Below, piece after piece: positions 44,929-53,643 of a DNA stretch of 64,000 nt. This DNA is from Halocynthiibacter namhaensis. Lineage in GTDB: Bacteria > Pseudomonadota > Alphaproteobacteria > Rhodobacterales > Rhodobacteraceae. Below the pieces are notes generated by a model. The model was not told the origin of the DNA. It ran no database searches and saw only the letters and a program-made list of their open reading frames with translations. The DNA is taken from NCBI RefSeq assembly GCF_000812685.1, contig NZ_JWIF01000067.1, positions 62,001-126,000 on the forward strand, written 5' to 3'. The position numbers and the translations under genes were made by a program. Position 1 is the first letter of the stretch, and every line of letters begins with the position of its first letter.

Positions 44929-46292
44929 CTGTGATTTTGCCCCCTAAGCCCCCAGCGCGGCCGGATAAAGTATCTCTGTGGCGTTATGTGAAGTTGTTCC
45001 GGCAAGACATTTTGTCGGCGCAGCCGCAGCGGTTGTACCGGGCATGGATGGCGGCGTTCAAGACGCCGTTTTTCCGCAGTTATATGATCAATCAGCCTGA
45101 GTTGATTGATGAGGTGTTGAAAGCGCGTCCCGATGATTTTCCAAAATCCGGGCGGATATCCGAAGGACTTCGCCCGCTTTTGGGAAATTCGGTGTTCTTG
45201 ACCAATGGCGCGGTGTGGAAGCGGCAGCGTCGCATCATTGACCCGGCATTTGAGGGGGGCAGGTTGCGCGAAACTTGGCCTGCGATGTATGCGGCGGCTG
45301 AGGCCTGCGTTGCACGACTGGAAGCGCGTGGCGACGGACGCATTGAAATCGAGGAAGAAGCAAGCCATGCGGCAGCCGATGTGATTTTCCGCACACTTTT
45401 CTCGATCCCGATTGAACATGAAACAGCCAGTGCTGTATTCACAAAGTTTCGCGATTATCAACGCAGTCAGCCGATCTTAAACATTGCGGCGTTTATTCCC
45501 ATGCCGCGGTGGATGCCGCGTTTGTTTCGGAAAAACACTAAGAAAGCCGCAAAAGACATTCGCGATTTGATCACGGGATTGACTATTGCGCGGATGCGCG
45601 AAATCGAAGCAGGCACGGCCCCGGATGATTTGGCGACCAAAATTATGACCACGGCAGATCCGGTGACAGGGGATTGTTTCACGACTGAGGAAATGGTGGA
45701 TCAAGTGGCGATCTTCTTTTTGGCAGGGCATGAAACCAGCGCCTCTGCACTTGCTTGGACATTGTATTTGTCAGCGCTTTATCCTGTTTGGCAAGATAAG
45801 CTTGCAGAGGAAGCATCTGCGTTGAAGGACGGGGCGTTTTCCGAGATGTCAAAACTGAAAGTCAGTCGTGATGTGTTCCGCGAGGCTTTACGTCTGTATC
45901 CGCCCGTGCCGATGATGGTGCGGGAAACCCAGTGCCCTGAACATTTTCGGGACCGAGACATCGCGCCGGGTGCCCAAGTGGTGGTTTCGCCGTGGCACCT
46001 GCATCGCCATGAACGTCTTTGGGATAATCCTGATGGATTTGATCCGACGCGCTGGCACAGCGAGAACGGCCGCGAATGCATGCGTAAAGCATTCATTCCA
46101 TTTTCCACCGGCAGTCGGGTTTGTCCCGGGGCAGGGTTCGCGATGGTCGAGGGGCCGTTGTTGCTTTCGATGATATTGCAGCGTTTTGAATTTCAAACCG
46201 TGCCAGATCAAACACCTGTGCCGGTTGCACATCTGACGGTACGGGCCAAAAATGGTATTTGGTTGGACCTAAAGAAACGTGAAACGGCATAA
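44925..46292 (+). CDS. Cytochrome P450
   Basis: Haem-thiolate monooxygenase of 455 residues. The I-helix AGHETSASALAWTLYL, the ExxR motif EALRLYPP, and the haem-binding loop FIPFSTGSRVCPGAGF with the proximal Cys are all intact. The class is of the bacterial CYP102/CYP4-like soluble type by these motifs; the substrate is unknown. It overlaps the preceding hydrolase-like gene (ATGA). No ferredoxin or reductase gene is nearby. A terminator follows. Confidence 0.92.
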   Translation: MTVILPPKPPARPDKVSLWRYVKLFRQDILSAQPQRLYRAWMAAFKTPFFRSYMINQPELIDEVLKARPDDFPKSGRISEGLRPLLGNSVFLTNGAVWKRQRRIIDPAFEGGRLRETWPAMYAAAEACVARLEARGDGRIEIEEEASHAAADVIFRTLFSIPIEHETASAVFTKFRDYQRSQPILNIAAFIPMPRWMPRLFRKNTKKAAKDIRDLITGLTIARMREIEAGTAPDDLATKIMTTADPVTGDCFTTEEMVDQVAIFFLAGHETSASALAWTLYLSALYPVWQDKLAEEASALKDGAFSEMSKLKVSRDVFREALRLYPPVPMMVRETQCPEHFRDRDIAPGAQVVVSPWHLHRHERLWDNPDGFDPTRWHSENGRECMRKAFIPFSTGSRVCPGAGFAMVEGPLLLSMILQRFEFQTVPDQTPVPVAHLTVRAKNGIWLDLKKRETA

Positions 46293-46294
46293 TG

Positions 46295-46329
46295 AAAACG
46301 GCGGCTGCCTTTCAATAAGGGAGCCGCCG
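46295..46329. terminator. Terminator between the P450 and RHH genes
   Basis: AACGGCGGCT and AGCCGCCGTT form a 10-bp perfect outer stem with an inner CCTT/AAGG pairing. Located between convergent genes. Confidence 0.8.
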
Positions 46330-46354
46330 TTCATCATAGTTTCTGATTTATCAA

Positions 46355-46627
46355 TCAGCTGGCCTGAGCATGCGAGTGAACTTGCGCCGTCTCGCGTGCT
46401 ATGGCTTGGAAGTGACGCAAAACATAAAGACGAATTGCAGTCGCCAAGCCGGATTCAGTGCCACGTTCTGAATCAATTTCAGCTGCCAACGTGTTGACCG
46501 CTACCGCTTTGTCAGAAGCGATGGAACGAAAGGCGCGCCAGAAATCATCCTCAAGGGTGACAGAGGTGCGGTGCCCTTTAAGAGTGAGGGAACGTTTTTT
46601 TGGTCGTGTGTCGGTATAGATGTTCAT
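46355..46627 (-). CDS. Ribbon-helix-helix domain protein
   Basis: 90-residue protein; residues ~15-75 fit the RHH_4-type ribbon-helix-helix (TLKGHRTSVTLEDDFWRAFR, then helices with NTLAAEID). Such proteins bind DNA or act as small regulators. Its ATG overlaps the DUF4169 stop by 4 bp, and with fumC upstream forms a three-gene operon that I recognise as common in Rhodobacterales. Whether it regulates fumC is not known. Confidence 0.8.
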   Translation of the reverse strand: MNIYTDTRPKKRSLTLKGHRTSVTLEDDFWRAFRSIASDKAVAVNTLAAEIDSERGTESGLATAIRLYVLRHFQAIARETAQVHSHAQAS

Positions 46628-46812
46628 TCGTCGTGGTCATCTTCATTTTTGTGTTGATCGAGCATCTGTTGCGCCCGCGTATTACGTGTGGCCATAAGCA
46701 GTTTTTCTGCTTTGCTCAACCCATGTTTTACAGCATTTTCAGAAGATTGATCACGTTTTTCTTCCCGGGCCTGCTGTTTACGGGCCCGGTTGAGGTTTAC
46801 GAGCTTTGCCAT
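46624..46812 (-). CDS. DUF4169 family protein, 62 aa
   Basis: Small, highly charged protein starting MAKLVNLNRARKQQAREEKR, typical of DUF4169. It is predicted to be helical and soluble; no function is known. It starts 9 bp after fumC and overlaps the RHH gene by 4 bp. Confidence 0.85.
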   Translation of the reverse strand: MAKLVNLNRARKQQAREEKRDQSSENAVKHGLSKAEKLLMATRNTRAQQMLDQHKNEDDHDE

Positions 46813-46821
46813 GTGAAATGC

Positions 46822-48216
46822 CTATGCTTTTGGACCGATCATTTGTTCCGGGCGCACCACTTCATCGAAGGTTTTCGCATCTACAAAACCAAGGGCAATG
46901 GCTTCTTCTTTCAAAGTTGTACCATTCTTATGCGCGGTCTTGGCAACTTTGGTTGCGTTGTCGTAACCGATGGTTGGGGCTAGGGCTGTGACCAGCATCA
47001 AGCTTTCTTTCATCAACTTGTCGATACGGGGTTCATTCGCCTGAATGCCGTTGAGCATACGTTCGGTGAAGCTGTCTGCCGCATCACCCAGAAGTTGGAT
47101 AGATTGCAGCAGATTGTAAGACATCATTGGGTTGTAAACATTCAGCTCAAAATGACCTTGCGAGCCTGCGAAAGTCATGGCGGCGTTGTTGCCCATGACG
47201 TGCGCTGCCACTTGGGTCAGGGCTTCGGCTTGGGTTGGGTTCACTTTGCCTGGCATAATAGATGATCCTGGCTCGTTTTCAGGCAAGATCAATTCCCCCA
47301 AACCAGACCGTGGGCCAGAGCCCAAGAAACGGATGTCATTGGCGATTTTGTAAGCGGAACCGGCAACAGTCGCCAATGCGCCAGACATAAACACCATCGC
47401 ATCATGGGCGGCGAGGGCTTCAAATTTGTTCGGTGCGGTCACGAAAGGTAAACCAGTGATACGGGCCATATTGGCCGCCACTTCTTCACCCCAACCGGGA
47501 CGTGTGTTCAGGCCGGTGCCAACGGCAGTGCCGCCTTGCGCCAACTCATAAATGTCAGGCAAACAAGCGTTTACACGTGCAATGCCTTTGCGGATTTGAT
47601 GGGCATAACCAGAGAATTCCTGACCCAAGGTCAAAGGGGTCGCATCCTGTGTATGTGTGCGCCCAATTTTGATGATGTCTTTGAATTCTTCAGCTTTGGC
47701 ATCAAGACCAGCAAGCAGTTTTTCAAGACCTGGCAGCAATACTTCACGCACGGACATGGCGGTTGCGATATGCATCGCGGTGGGGAATGTGTCGTTAGAA
47801 GATTGACCCATATTGCAGTGATCATTTGGGTGAACAGGGGTTTTGGACCCAATCACGCCGCCCATAATTTCAATCGCACGGTTCGCGATGACCTCGTTTG
47901 AATTCATGTTGGACTGTGTGCCAGATCCTGTTTGCCAAACAACCAGCGGGAAGTTGTCGTCAAACTTGCCTTCAAACACCTCAGTTGCGGCTTGAACGAT
48001 TGCCTTGCCTTTGTCAGATTCCAGAACACCTGCGGCCATATTGGCTTCGGCGCAGGCCTGCTTGATCACACCAAGTGCGCGCACGATGGCAATCGGTTGT
48101 TTTTCCCAACCAATCGGGAAGTTCATCAGGCTGCGCTGCGTTTGTGCGCCCCAGTATTTGTCTGAAGGAACTTCTAATGGGCCAAAGCTGTCCGTTTCGG
48201 TGCGTGTATCGGTCAT
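46822..48216 (-). CDS. fumC: Fumarate hydratase class II
   Basis: Iron-independent fumarase of the TCA cycle: fumarate to malate. The 464-residue protein has the superfamily signature [11 protein letters not shown], the substrate-binding [14 protein letters not shown] and [14 protein letters not shown]. Length matches class II. First gene of the fumC-DUF4169-RHH operon and divergent from the AEC transporter gene (about 110 bp between starts). Confidence 0.97.
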   Translation of the reverse strand: MTDTRTETDSFGPLEVPSDKYWGAQTQRSLMNFPIGWEKQPIAIVRALGVIKQACAEANMAAGVLESDKGKAIVQAATEVFEGKFDDNFPLVVWQTGSGTQSNMNSNEVIANRAIEIMGGVIGSKTPVHPNDHCNMGQSSNDTFPTAMHIATAMSVREVLLPGLEKLLAGLDAKAEEFKDIIKIGRTHTQDATPLTLGQEFSGYAHQIRKGIARVNACLPDIYELAQGGTAVGTGLNTRPGWGEEVAANMARITGLPFVTAPNKFEALAAHDAMVFMSGALATVAGSAYKIANDIRFLGSGPRSGLGELILPENEPGSSIMPGKVNPTQAEALTQVAAHVMGNNAAMTFAGSQGHFELNVYNPMMSYNLLQSIQLLGDAADSFTERMLNGIQANEPRIDKLMKESLMLVTALAPTIGYDNATKVAKTAHKNGTTLKEEAIALGFVDAKTFDEVVRPEQMIGPKA

Positions 48217-48329
48217 GGGAATCTCCGCTGTAAAGTGCCAGTTCTGTGGTTGCGTTTCTAATACCCCAGAGGTTAAGAATTTCCAATGCGCAAAGCGTCG
48301 TGTTTACGTCGCATCACGGGACAAATTTC

Positions 48330-49250
48330 ATGGATCTAGCACTTCTTGTATTGCCAGTTTTTTTAACCATCCTTTGTGGATATGGTCTTGCTGTCAGTGG
48401 GGGGCTGCCTGCGGACCAATGGACCGGGGTTGAAGTGATGAGCTTTCGCTTGTTAATTCCTGCGGTTCTGATTGGCGCGATTGCAGAATCCGAGTTGGAA
48501 ATGTCGCGTTTTGGCCCCTTGATTGGTATGTTGATCCTGACGTTGGTGATCTTGGCTGCATTGGTGTTTTTGCTGCGGTTCTTGTTGCCCGATCACGTGA
48601 TGGATGCGCCCTCGTTTACCACGGTGTTTCAGTCGGCGACGCGTTGGAACGGATTTATTGCCTTGGCCTTGGCGGAACAAATCGCAGGGGATGAGGGGAT
48701 TTTGCTGATCGCCGTGGTTATGGCGTTCCTTATTCCGCTGATCAACATTGTCTGCATCATTATGCTGTCGGTCTATGGCCCGGGCGAGGCCAGCTTGAAG
48801 ACTGTGGTCATGACAATTGTAAAAAACCCGCTGGTGCAAGCCTGTGCGATTGGCCTGTCCCTTAGTATAAGTGGGTTGACTATTCCCGGGCCGATTGCGC
48901 AATCCCTTGATTTTATTGGCCGTGCAGCACTTGGTGTGGGGCTTTTGGCTGTGGGGGCTGGGATTACGTTTCGTCGCTTGCTACGCGTTGGACCTTTGGT
49001 GATTGTTGGGCTGGTGATGCGCCCGGTTCTTGCGCCAGCGATTTTTGTTTTGCTTGGAACCTATGCAGGGCTTGTGCCATTGCATCTGTTGATCGGAGCG
49101 ATGGTCATGGCAGTGCCTGCTGCCGCGAACGGATATATCATTGCGCGGCGGATGGGCGGCAATGCAGGGCTGTATGCGGATATCATGACATGGCAGGCGA
49201 TTGCGGGCATGGTGATTTTGCCGGGCTTGCTGTACCTACTGCCGCTGTAA
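48330..49250 (+). CDS. AEC-family transporter
   Basis: Inner-membrane permease of 306 residues in the auxin efflux carrier/malonate transporter family, with ten predicted helices arranged as two five-helix halves (first helix LALLVLPVFLTILCGYGLA). Substrates in bacteria are mostly carboxylates. The ATG at 48330 has GGGA upstream; the frame extends upstream across the fumC promoter region and is not favoured. A terminator follows. Confidence 0.85.
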   Translation: MDLALLVLPVFLTILCGYGLAVSGGLPADQWTGVEVMSFRLLIPAVLIGAIAESELEMSRFGPLIGMLILTLVILAALVFLLRFLLPDHVMDAPSFTTVFQSATRWNGFIALALAEQIAGDEGILLIAVVMAFLIPLINIVCIIMLSVYGPGEASLKTVVMTIVKNPLVQACAIGLSLSISGLTIPGPIAQSLDFIGRAALGVGLLAVGAGITFRRLLRVGPLVIVGLVMRPVLAPAIFVLLGTYAGLVPLHLLIGAMVMAVPAAANGYIIARRMGGNAGLYADIMTWQAIAGMVILPGLLYLLPL

Positions 49251-49272
49251 GAACAACGCGATCTTACAAAAA

Positions 49273-49300
49273 AAACGCCCCTAAACCTGTTGGGGCGTTT
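49273..49300. terminator. Terminator between the AEC transporter and sspB
   Basis: AAACGCCCC and GGGGCGTTT form a perfect 9-bp stem with a 10-nt loop, with an A-run to the left. It separates two convergent genes. Confidence 0.85.
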
Positions 49301-49323
49301 CAATGGATCTTACAAGTGAAGGC

Positions 49324-49815
49324 TTACTTGCGGAAGGCGTCTAGACTGACGACTTCGGCCTCATGAGGCGTGTCATCGTCTTGGGCATTTTCTTCCATCG
49401 GCGCCTCAGGGATCTCGTCATCCTCGGGGTCTGGGTCGTCATCTTCTTGGTGTGTTTCAAACCGCAGGCCGAATTCGACAGATGGGTCGACAAATGTGAC
49501 CAGAGCATCCCAAGGGATATATAGGGGTTCGGGCTGCTCGCCAAAGTTTAATGTGATGGCAAAGCCTTCGTCACCGACCTCGAGATTTTCAAACCAATGC
49601 TGTACGACAATGGTCATCTCGCCAGGATAGCGATCTTGCAGCCATTCAGCGATTTGCACATCTGGGTGGGTCGTATCAAAGGTAATGAAGAAATGGTGAT
49701 CGCCGGGCAGGCCACGTTCCGAAACGTCAGTAAGCACTGTCTTAATCAAAACGCGTAGGGCATCATGCATGAGAATGCCGTATTCAATGGTGTCGTTGTC
49801 GGTGCTGTCGGACAT
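49324..49815 (-). CDS. sspB: SspB-family ClpXP adaptor protein
   Basis: Adaptor that delivers ssrA-tagged proteins to ClpXP. The 163-residue protein has the SspB core (YGILMHDALRVLIKTVL, HHFFITFDTTHPDV, YIPWDALVTFVDP) and a C-terminal acidic flexible tail ending VVSLDAFRK, the ClpX-docking end typical of the alphaproteobacterial form. The ATG at 49815 has AGAGAT upstream. Noteworthy because the tmRNA that encodes the recognised tag lies 2.4 kb away in the same window. Confidence 0.9.
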   Translation of the reverse strand: MSDSTDNDTIEYGILMHDALRVLIKTVLTDVSERGLPGDHHFFITFDTTHPDVQIAEWLQDRYPGEMTIVVQHWFENLEVGDEGFAITLNFGEQPEPLYIPWDALVTFVDPSVEFGLRFETHQEDDDPDPEDDEIPEAPMEENAQDDDTPHEAEVVSLDAFRK

Positions 49816-49930
49816 TTTTATATCTCTGATTTGTTGAGCCGGAAGCACCGGCTTGTTTTGTCGATCATAAGTGATTCCCAGACGAATGGTAGCCCCGCGC
49901 AGATGGTTTTTCGCGTAACACCCTGGTTGG

Positions 49931-51217
49931 CTACAATATTGCGTTGATCAGAAGCCCTGATATCCCCAGGACGCCAAGGACAATGAGCAGGTTCCACTTG
50001 CGCACCAGCAGAAGATACGCAGACAACCCCGCAAGGACGCAGGCAGAAAGGTTCAGGCTTGATAACACTGGGTTTAGCAGGGAGAACATCCACATTTCGG
50101 TGGTATCAACCTGATCAAAGAAGACATGCAGCGCGAACCAGATCGATAAGTTTGCGATGACGCCAACCACCGCAGCGGTGATGGCCTGCAAACCCGCGCG
50201 CAACCGAGGATGTGCCATGATACGCTCGACCCAAGGTGCGCCGGCGAATATCCAGATGAAGCAGGGCACAAAGGTGACCCATAGTGTCAAAACGGCATTG
50301 CCGATGGCCAATGAAACACCACCTTGTTTATGCGCCGCAAGCGTCGCGACAAATTCAGTGACCAAGATCAAAGGCCCGGGCGTGGTTTCGGCCAGCCCCA
50401 AAGCATCCAACATTTCCTGCGTGCTAAGCCAGCCATTCGTGCTGACGACTTCTTGGGTCATATAGGCCAAAACGGCATAGGCCCCCCCAAATGTCACCAC
50501 CGCGAGCTTGGAAAAGAAGATGCCACTGTGTGTTAAGAAGTCCGCAGCCGGGCTTGCGCTGATGAAGGCAAAGGGCAGGGCCCAAATTAGGATGCCAAAC
50601 ATGATGACCCACAGTGAATGGACGGGCTTATGCGTATTTTTGGGCGCTTCTTGTTGATGCGTGTTTAAGGCCGTGAAATATCCCCACAGCCCGGCCAGAA
50701 AAATGATTATTGGAAACGGAATATTGAGGGCGAAGATGCCAAGAAAACTAAGCCCTGCGATGACCCAGCTTTGCTGGGCGGATGCGCCCGAGGCCTGGCC
50801 AAATGCACGCTTAGAGACTTTCAAGAGGGCTTCAATCACGATCACGACCACCGCTGCCTTGACGCCAAGAAACAGACTTTGGACCCAAGGCAAAGCGCCA
50901 AATCTGGCATAGGCTAAAGCAAGGGCCAGCACCATCAATGCACCGGGAATGACGAATAAACCACCAGCGATCAGGCCACCGGGGATGCCTCGTTTTTTCC
51001 AACCTGCCCATGTCGCAAGTTGCATGGCTTCTGGACCGGGTAAGAGCATGCAGAAAGAGAGTGCGTTCAAAAAACTATCCTCGCTCAACCAAGGCCGGTC
51101 TTCGACCAACTCGCGGTGCATTAATGCGATTTGCGCGGCGGGACCGCCAAAAGACATCACCCCAATGCGGCCAAAAACACGAAAGAGTTCACGATACGAA
51201 ACAATATCATTATTCAT
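49931..51217 (-). CDS. chrA: Chromate transporter ChrA
   Basis: Membrane efflux carrier of the CHR family, 428 residues, two homologous halves each with a ChrA signature (FGRIGVMSFGGPAAQIALMH in the first half and FSKLAVVTFGGAYAVLAYM in the second). The ATG at 51217 has AGGAAAG upstream and overlaps the stop of the preceding chrB-type gene by 4 bp, which fits a chrB-chrA operon. Confers chromate export in characterised members. Confidence 0.92.
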   Translation of the reverse strand: MNNDIVSYRELFRVFGRIGVMSFGGPAAQIALMHRELVEDRPWLSEDSFLNALSFCMLLPGPEAMQLATWAGWKKRGIPGGLIAGGLFVIPGALMVLALALAYARFGALPWVQSLFLGVKAAVVVIVIEALLKVSKRAFGQASGASAQQSWVIAGLSFLGIFALNIPFPIIIFLAGLWGYFTALNTHQQEAPKNTHKPVHSLWVIMFGILIWALPFAFISASPAADFLTHSGIFFSKLAVVTFGGAYAVLAYMTQEVVSTNGWLSTQEMLDALGLAETTPGPLILVTEFVATLAAHKQGGVSLAIGNAVLTLWVTFVPCFIWIFAGAPWVERIMAHPRLRAGLQAITAAVVGVIANLSIWFALHVFFDQVDTTEMWMFSLLNPVLSSLNLSACVLAGLSAYLLLVRKWNLLIVLGVLGISGLLINAIL

Positions 51218-52035
51218 GTTTTGCTTTCCTGTGACCAATCATGTTCTTCCTCAAAACCGTCCCGCGCCCATCGATAAAGCGCGTCGTAAAGTGGCATCGC
51301 AGCATCCAGTTGCTGTACATCATCCTTATACTGGCGCGAAAGCCCAACGGATATCGCCAAAAGGCCAGCGGCCACGGGGTGAAGCTCATGGCGGTTCGTA
51401 TCTGCGGCACGAATGACGGTTGCGAGACGTTCCAGTGCAGGCGTTCTTAGGCCAAATTCGGCGATCATCGTGTCAAATGTACAATACTCGCCTTGGTCAC
51501 CGCGATGCCCCCAAAACGTGTTTTCTACGTCAAAGGGGATCGCATTGAAACGATCTGCAACGCCCAGCACCTCAGAGGGGGCGACGAAGAGAAAACGGGC
51601 GTTTTTGTCGACAAAACGACGGATTAACCACGGGCATGCGATGCGATCAATACGCGGGCGATGACGTGTGACCCATATTGAATTTTCTTGCGTGGTATGT
51701 GGTATCTTTGAAATTGGGATCATTGGCAGATCGAGAGCGGCCCAAGCGCAGTTGCCGCCACGCAGATATTCGGCACGGGCACCTGCATCACGTAATATTG
51801 CAGCGGTGCCTTGCGATAATTTTTGACCTTGCCAACAGCTTACAACCAAACGCTTATCACGCCATTGTTCTGCATTTTGCATAAGTTCAAGATGGGACTG
51901 GCGAGATGCACCAGGTATGGTGCGCGGATCAGTGTTAAAGTCTTCCGCAAGGCAGACGTCCAAGATGATAGGTGCATCTGGCGTGCCAATCAGCCGAGAT
52001 AGTTTCTGAGGGGTGATTTCATTGGGCGCGGGCAT
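51214..52035 (-). CDS. chrB: Rhodanese-ChrB fusion, chromate resistance protein
   Basis: 273-residue protein with two domains. Residues ~1-105 are a rhodanese domain with active-site Cys in VVSCWQGQKLSQG. Residues ~115-273 match the ChrB C-terminal chromate-resistance domain (DRIACPWLIRRFVDKNARFLFV, GEYCTFDTMIAEFGL, LHPVAAGLL). The ATG at 52035 is preceded by GGAGG at ideal spacing. It is coupled to chrA. Canonical ChrB is a regulator and lacks a rhodanese part, so the role here may be enzymatic or redox-sensing. Confidence 0.85.
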   Translation of the reverse strand: MPAPNEITPQKLSRLIGTPDAPIILDVCLAEDFNTDPRTIPGASRQSHLELMQNAEQWRDKRLVVSCWQGQKLSQGTAAILRDAGARAEYLRGGNCAWAALDLPMIPISKIPHTTQENSIWVTRHRPRIDRIACPWLIRRFVDKNARFLFVAPSEVLGVADRFNAIPFDVENTFWGHRGDQGEYCTFDTMIAEFGLRTPALERLATVIRAADTNRHELHPVAAGLLAISVGLSRQYKDDVQQLDAAMPLYDALYRWARDGFEEEHDWSQESKT

Positions 52036-52174
52036 TGCATCCTCCGTTTTAGGGCTGGGACGCGAAATTTTGACCGAAGCCTCACGGGGTATTCGCAATG
52101 TACCCCATATGCTTATTTCGCAAACAAATGTGGCAAGGTCAAGCAGTGGAAATCGCGGGGTGGCGAAATGGGGG

Positions 52175-52490
52175 AAGGTGCAGGTTTCTGTTGCCAGGTA
52201 CCTGCGGACCCCGCCCAACGCGGCTAGGCGAAGGGGCTTAGTTTCGGCGATCCGAACAGCTTACGCTGCCAGAACCATTGCCGGAGCTTTGTTGTCATTT
52301 GCAACTAGCTTATATTGAACCGATAACGGTGGTATCTCACCGAAACAAAGCTAACCCCTTTAGACGTCCGTCGATCCTATTTCGACCCCAAAATCCCCAA
52401 ATGAGAAATGTGTTGGTGGAGTCGCCGGGTACCGCCCCCGGGTCCGATCCGCTTATTACGAGCGCGTTTATGTTCATAGTCCCGAAGGAC
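52175..52490 (-). ncRNA. ssrA: Two-piece (permuted) tmRNA, ssrA
   Basis: Ribosome-rescue RNA in the alphaproteobacterial permuted order. On the minus strand the acceptor piece comes first and ends at 52414 with CCACCA; its strand CGACTCC (52418-52424) pairs with GGGGTCG (52383-52389), the 5' end of the coding piece, in a 7-bp acceptor stem with one G-U. The T-arm is CCGGG-GGCGGTA-CCCGG. A 24-nt spacer (52390-52413) separates the pieces and would be excised. The tag frame is at 52261-52302. The coding piece appears to end near 52175-52185 and the acceptor piece to begin near 52490; both outer ends are estimates. Confidence 0.85.
52261..52302 (-). other. tmRNA proteolysis-tag reading frame
   Basis: After the conserved TAGTTGCAAATGAC context the resume codon GCA opens the frame ANDNKAPAMVLAA and a TAA stop at 52261. 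With the alanine carried by the tmRNA the tag is 14 residues. The ANDN start and LAA end are hallmark tag features; the AMVLAA end differs from ALAA-type tags of better known species. Confidence 0.9.
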
Positions 52491-52496
52491 ATTTTC

Positions 52497-52524
52497 TATA
52501 TAGGTGCAGTTACGCGGATTGAAA
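52497..52524 (-). promoter_or_regulatory. Candidate ssrA promoter
   Basis: On the minus strand TTTCAA (52519-52524) and TATATA (52497-52502) are 16 bp apart and lie just upstream of the estimated 5' end of the acceptor piece. Confidence 0.4.
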
Positions 52525-52534
52525 AGGGGGAGCG

Positions 52535-52580
52535 CCGGAAACTTTGAAAGTTTCCGGTCCGTTTTCTTTCAAAGAAAACG
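52535..52580. repeat. Two tandem near-perfect palindromes
   Basis: A 23-bp palindrome at 52535-52557 (arms CCGGAAACTTT and AAAGTTTCCGG around one G) is followed 2 bp later by a 21-bp palindrome at 52560-52580 (arms CGTTTTCTTT and AAAGAAAACG around one C). They lie 2 bp after the stop of the small gene ending at 52583 and upstream of the tmRNA promoter. They could form terminators for that gene, or be protein-binding sites. Confidence 0.8.
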
Positions 52581-52582
52581 AA

Positions 52583-52825
52583 TTACCGCAAAACACGGAC
52601 CGGCGCTTGGTTGCAGAAAATCACCACTTGGCCACATTTTTCCACGGCGTGATACCCGCGTCGGTCCAGTTCGGCTGTGAACAGGGGCCATCCCACAAGG
52701 CGTTCAATATCCTCGGATTTACGTCGAATAACTTTGCCATCGCGGGCGGCCTTTGATGAAAATAAGTCGCGCAACCAAATGTCCGGGGTGAGAGGTGAGT
52801 TTGGATATGAAGACATATTTTGCAT
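52583..52825 (-). CDS. Conserved hypothetical protein, 80 aa
   Basis: Small soluble protein (start ATG at 52825, or 52816, MSSYPNSP). I recognise it only as a short protein seen in Rhodobacterales; the pattern DIWLRDLFSSKAARDGKVIRR is followed by an alpha/beta segment (LFTAELDRRGYHAVEKCGQVVIFCN). Some relatives are mislabelled phosphoribosylanthranilate isomerase; nothing here supports that. Adjacent to the tmRNA gene and the paired palindromes. Role unknown. Confidence 0.7.
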   Translation of the reverse strand: MQNMSSYPNSPLTPDIWLRDLFSSKAARDGKVIRRKSEDIERLVGWPLFTAELDRRGYHAVEKCGQVVIFCNQAPVRVLR

Positions 52826-52859
52826 ATCTTCACGTCATCACATCAAAGTAAATCCACAG

Positions 52860-53585
52860 TTAACGTGCTTTGCGGCGCTCCATGGCGGCACGGGCCAAGC
52901 TGCGGGTGTATTCTGCCAAATCAGCCAAGGCTTGGTCACTGTCCGCACCATTTTGGCCTTCGATGGCATCGGCAATTCTTGTGTGCAGAGCGATGATTTG
53001 GTCGCGATCTCGTTGACTATAGGTGATCATATTCATCAGGGGTTCAATGGCCTCAACCGCGGCGGCCAATTGCCATGACAACACGGGATTTCCTGCACCA
53101 TCCACAAGCGCCCGATGAAAGGCCACATCTGACGCGCAAAAGCTTTCATCGGACAGGCCCGCCTGACCTTGGCGTGTGATTTCCGCGCGCATTGTTGCCA
53201 GATGATCGGGGGTTCTGCGTTGGGCGGACAGGGGGGCGCAGGCACGTTCCAAAGTGAAACGCGCCTCGCACGCGGTGTCAAAATCGACGTCATTCATTGA
53301 CAACAGCAGTGTGGACGTCGTGATCAGATCGCCGCGCGCTTCCTCAAAGCTAAGGCGATTGACAAAAGCGCCACCGGTTGCGCCGCGTTTTGTCCGGATG
53401 AGGTTTTGTGCGGCAAGGCGTTTAAGGGCTTCGCGAACTGTCGGGCGCGACACGCCAAATTCGGATGCCAATTCGGCTTCTGAGGGCAGGCGCTCGTCGA
53501 CAATCAATTTTCCCGACACGATTGCTTCGCGAATTGCGGTGGCAATTTCAACAGAAAGATCAGCGGTGTTTTTGGTGCCAGCCAT
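52860..53585 (-). CDS. GntR-family (FadR subfamily) transcriptional regulator
   Basis: 241 residues: an N-terminal winged helix (RLPSEAELASEFGVSRPTVR) and an all-helical FCD ligand-binding domain from ~100 on with metal-binding His/Asp residues (DVAFHRALVDGAGN, ALHTRIADAIE). It is divergent from DUF2182 and lies next to dmdA-acuI; in Ruegeria pomeroyi a GntR gene also lies immediately before dmdA, so it likely controls DMSP genes. A TTGTCAGACAT operator-like site lies in its upstream region. Confidence 0.88.
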   Translation of the reverse strand: MAGTKNTADLSVEIATAIREAIVSGKLIVDERLPSEAELASEFGVSRPTVREALKRLAAQNLIRTKRGATGGAFVNRLSFEEARGDLITTSTLLLSMNDVDFDTACEARFTLERACAPLSAQRRTPDHLATMRAEITRQGQAGLSDESFCASDVAFHRALVDGAGNPVLSWQLAAAVEAIEPLMNMITYSQRDRDQIIALHTRIADAIEGQNGADSDQALADLAEYTRSLARAAMERRKAR

Positions 53586-53643
53586 AGGGCCCTCTCGTTT
53601 CGATTTTCTGCAAGGAACGTGACGTCTCGGGGAAATCTTTCAA

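Noticed and set aside
52278-52547. Plus-strand coding frame upstream of the 52583 gene
   Set aside because: The region is explained by the tmRNA on the minus strand.
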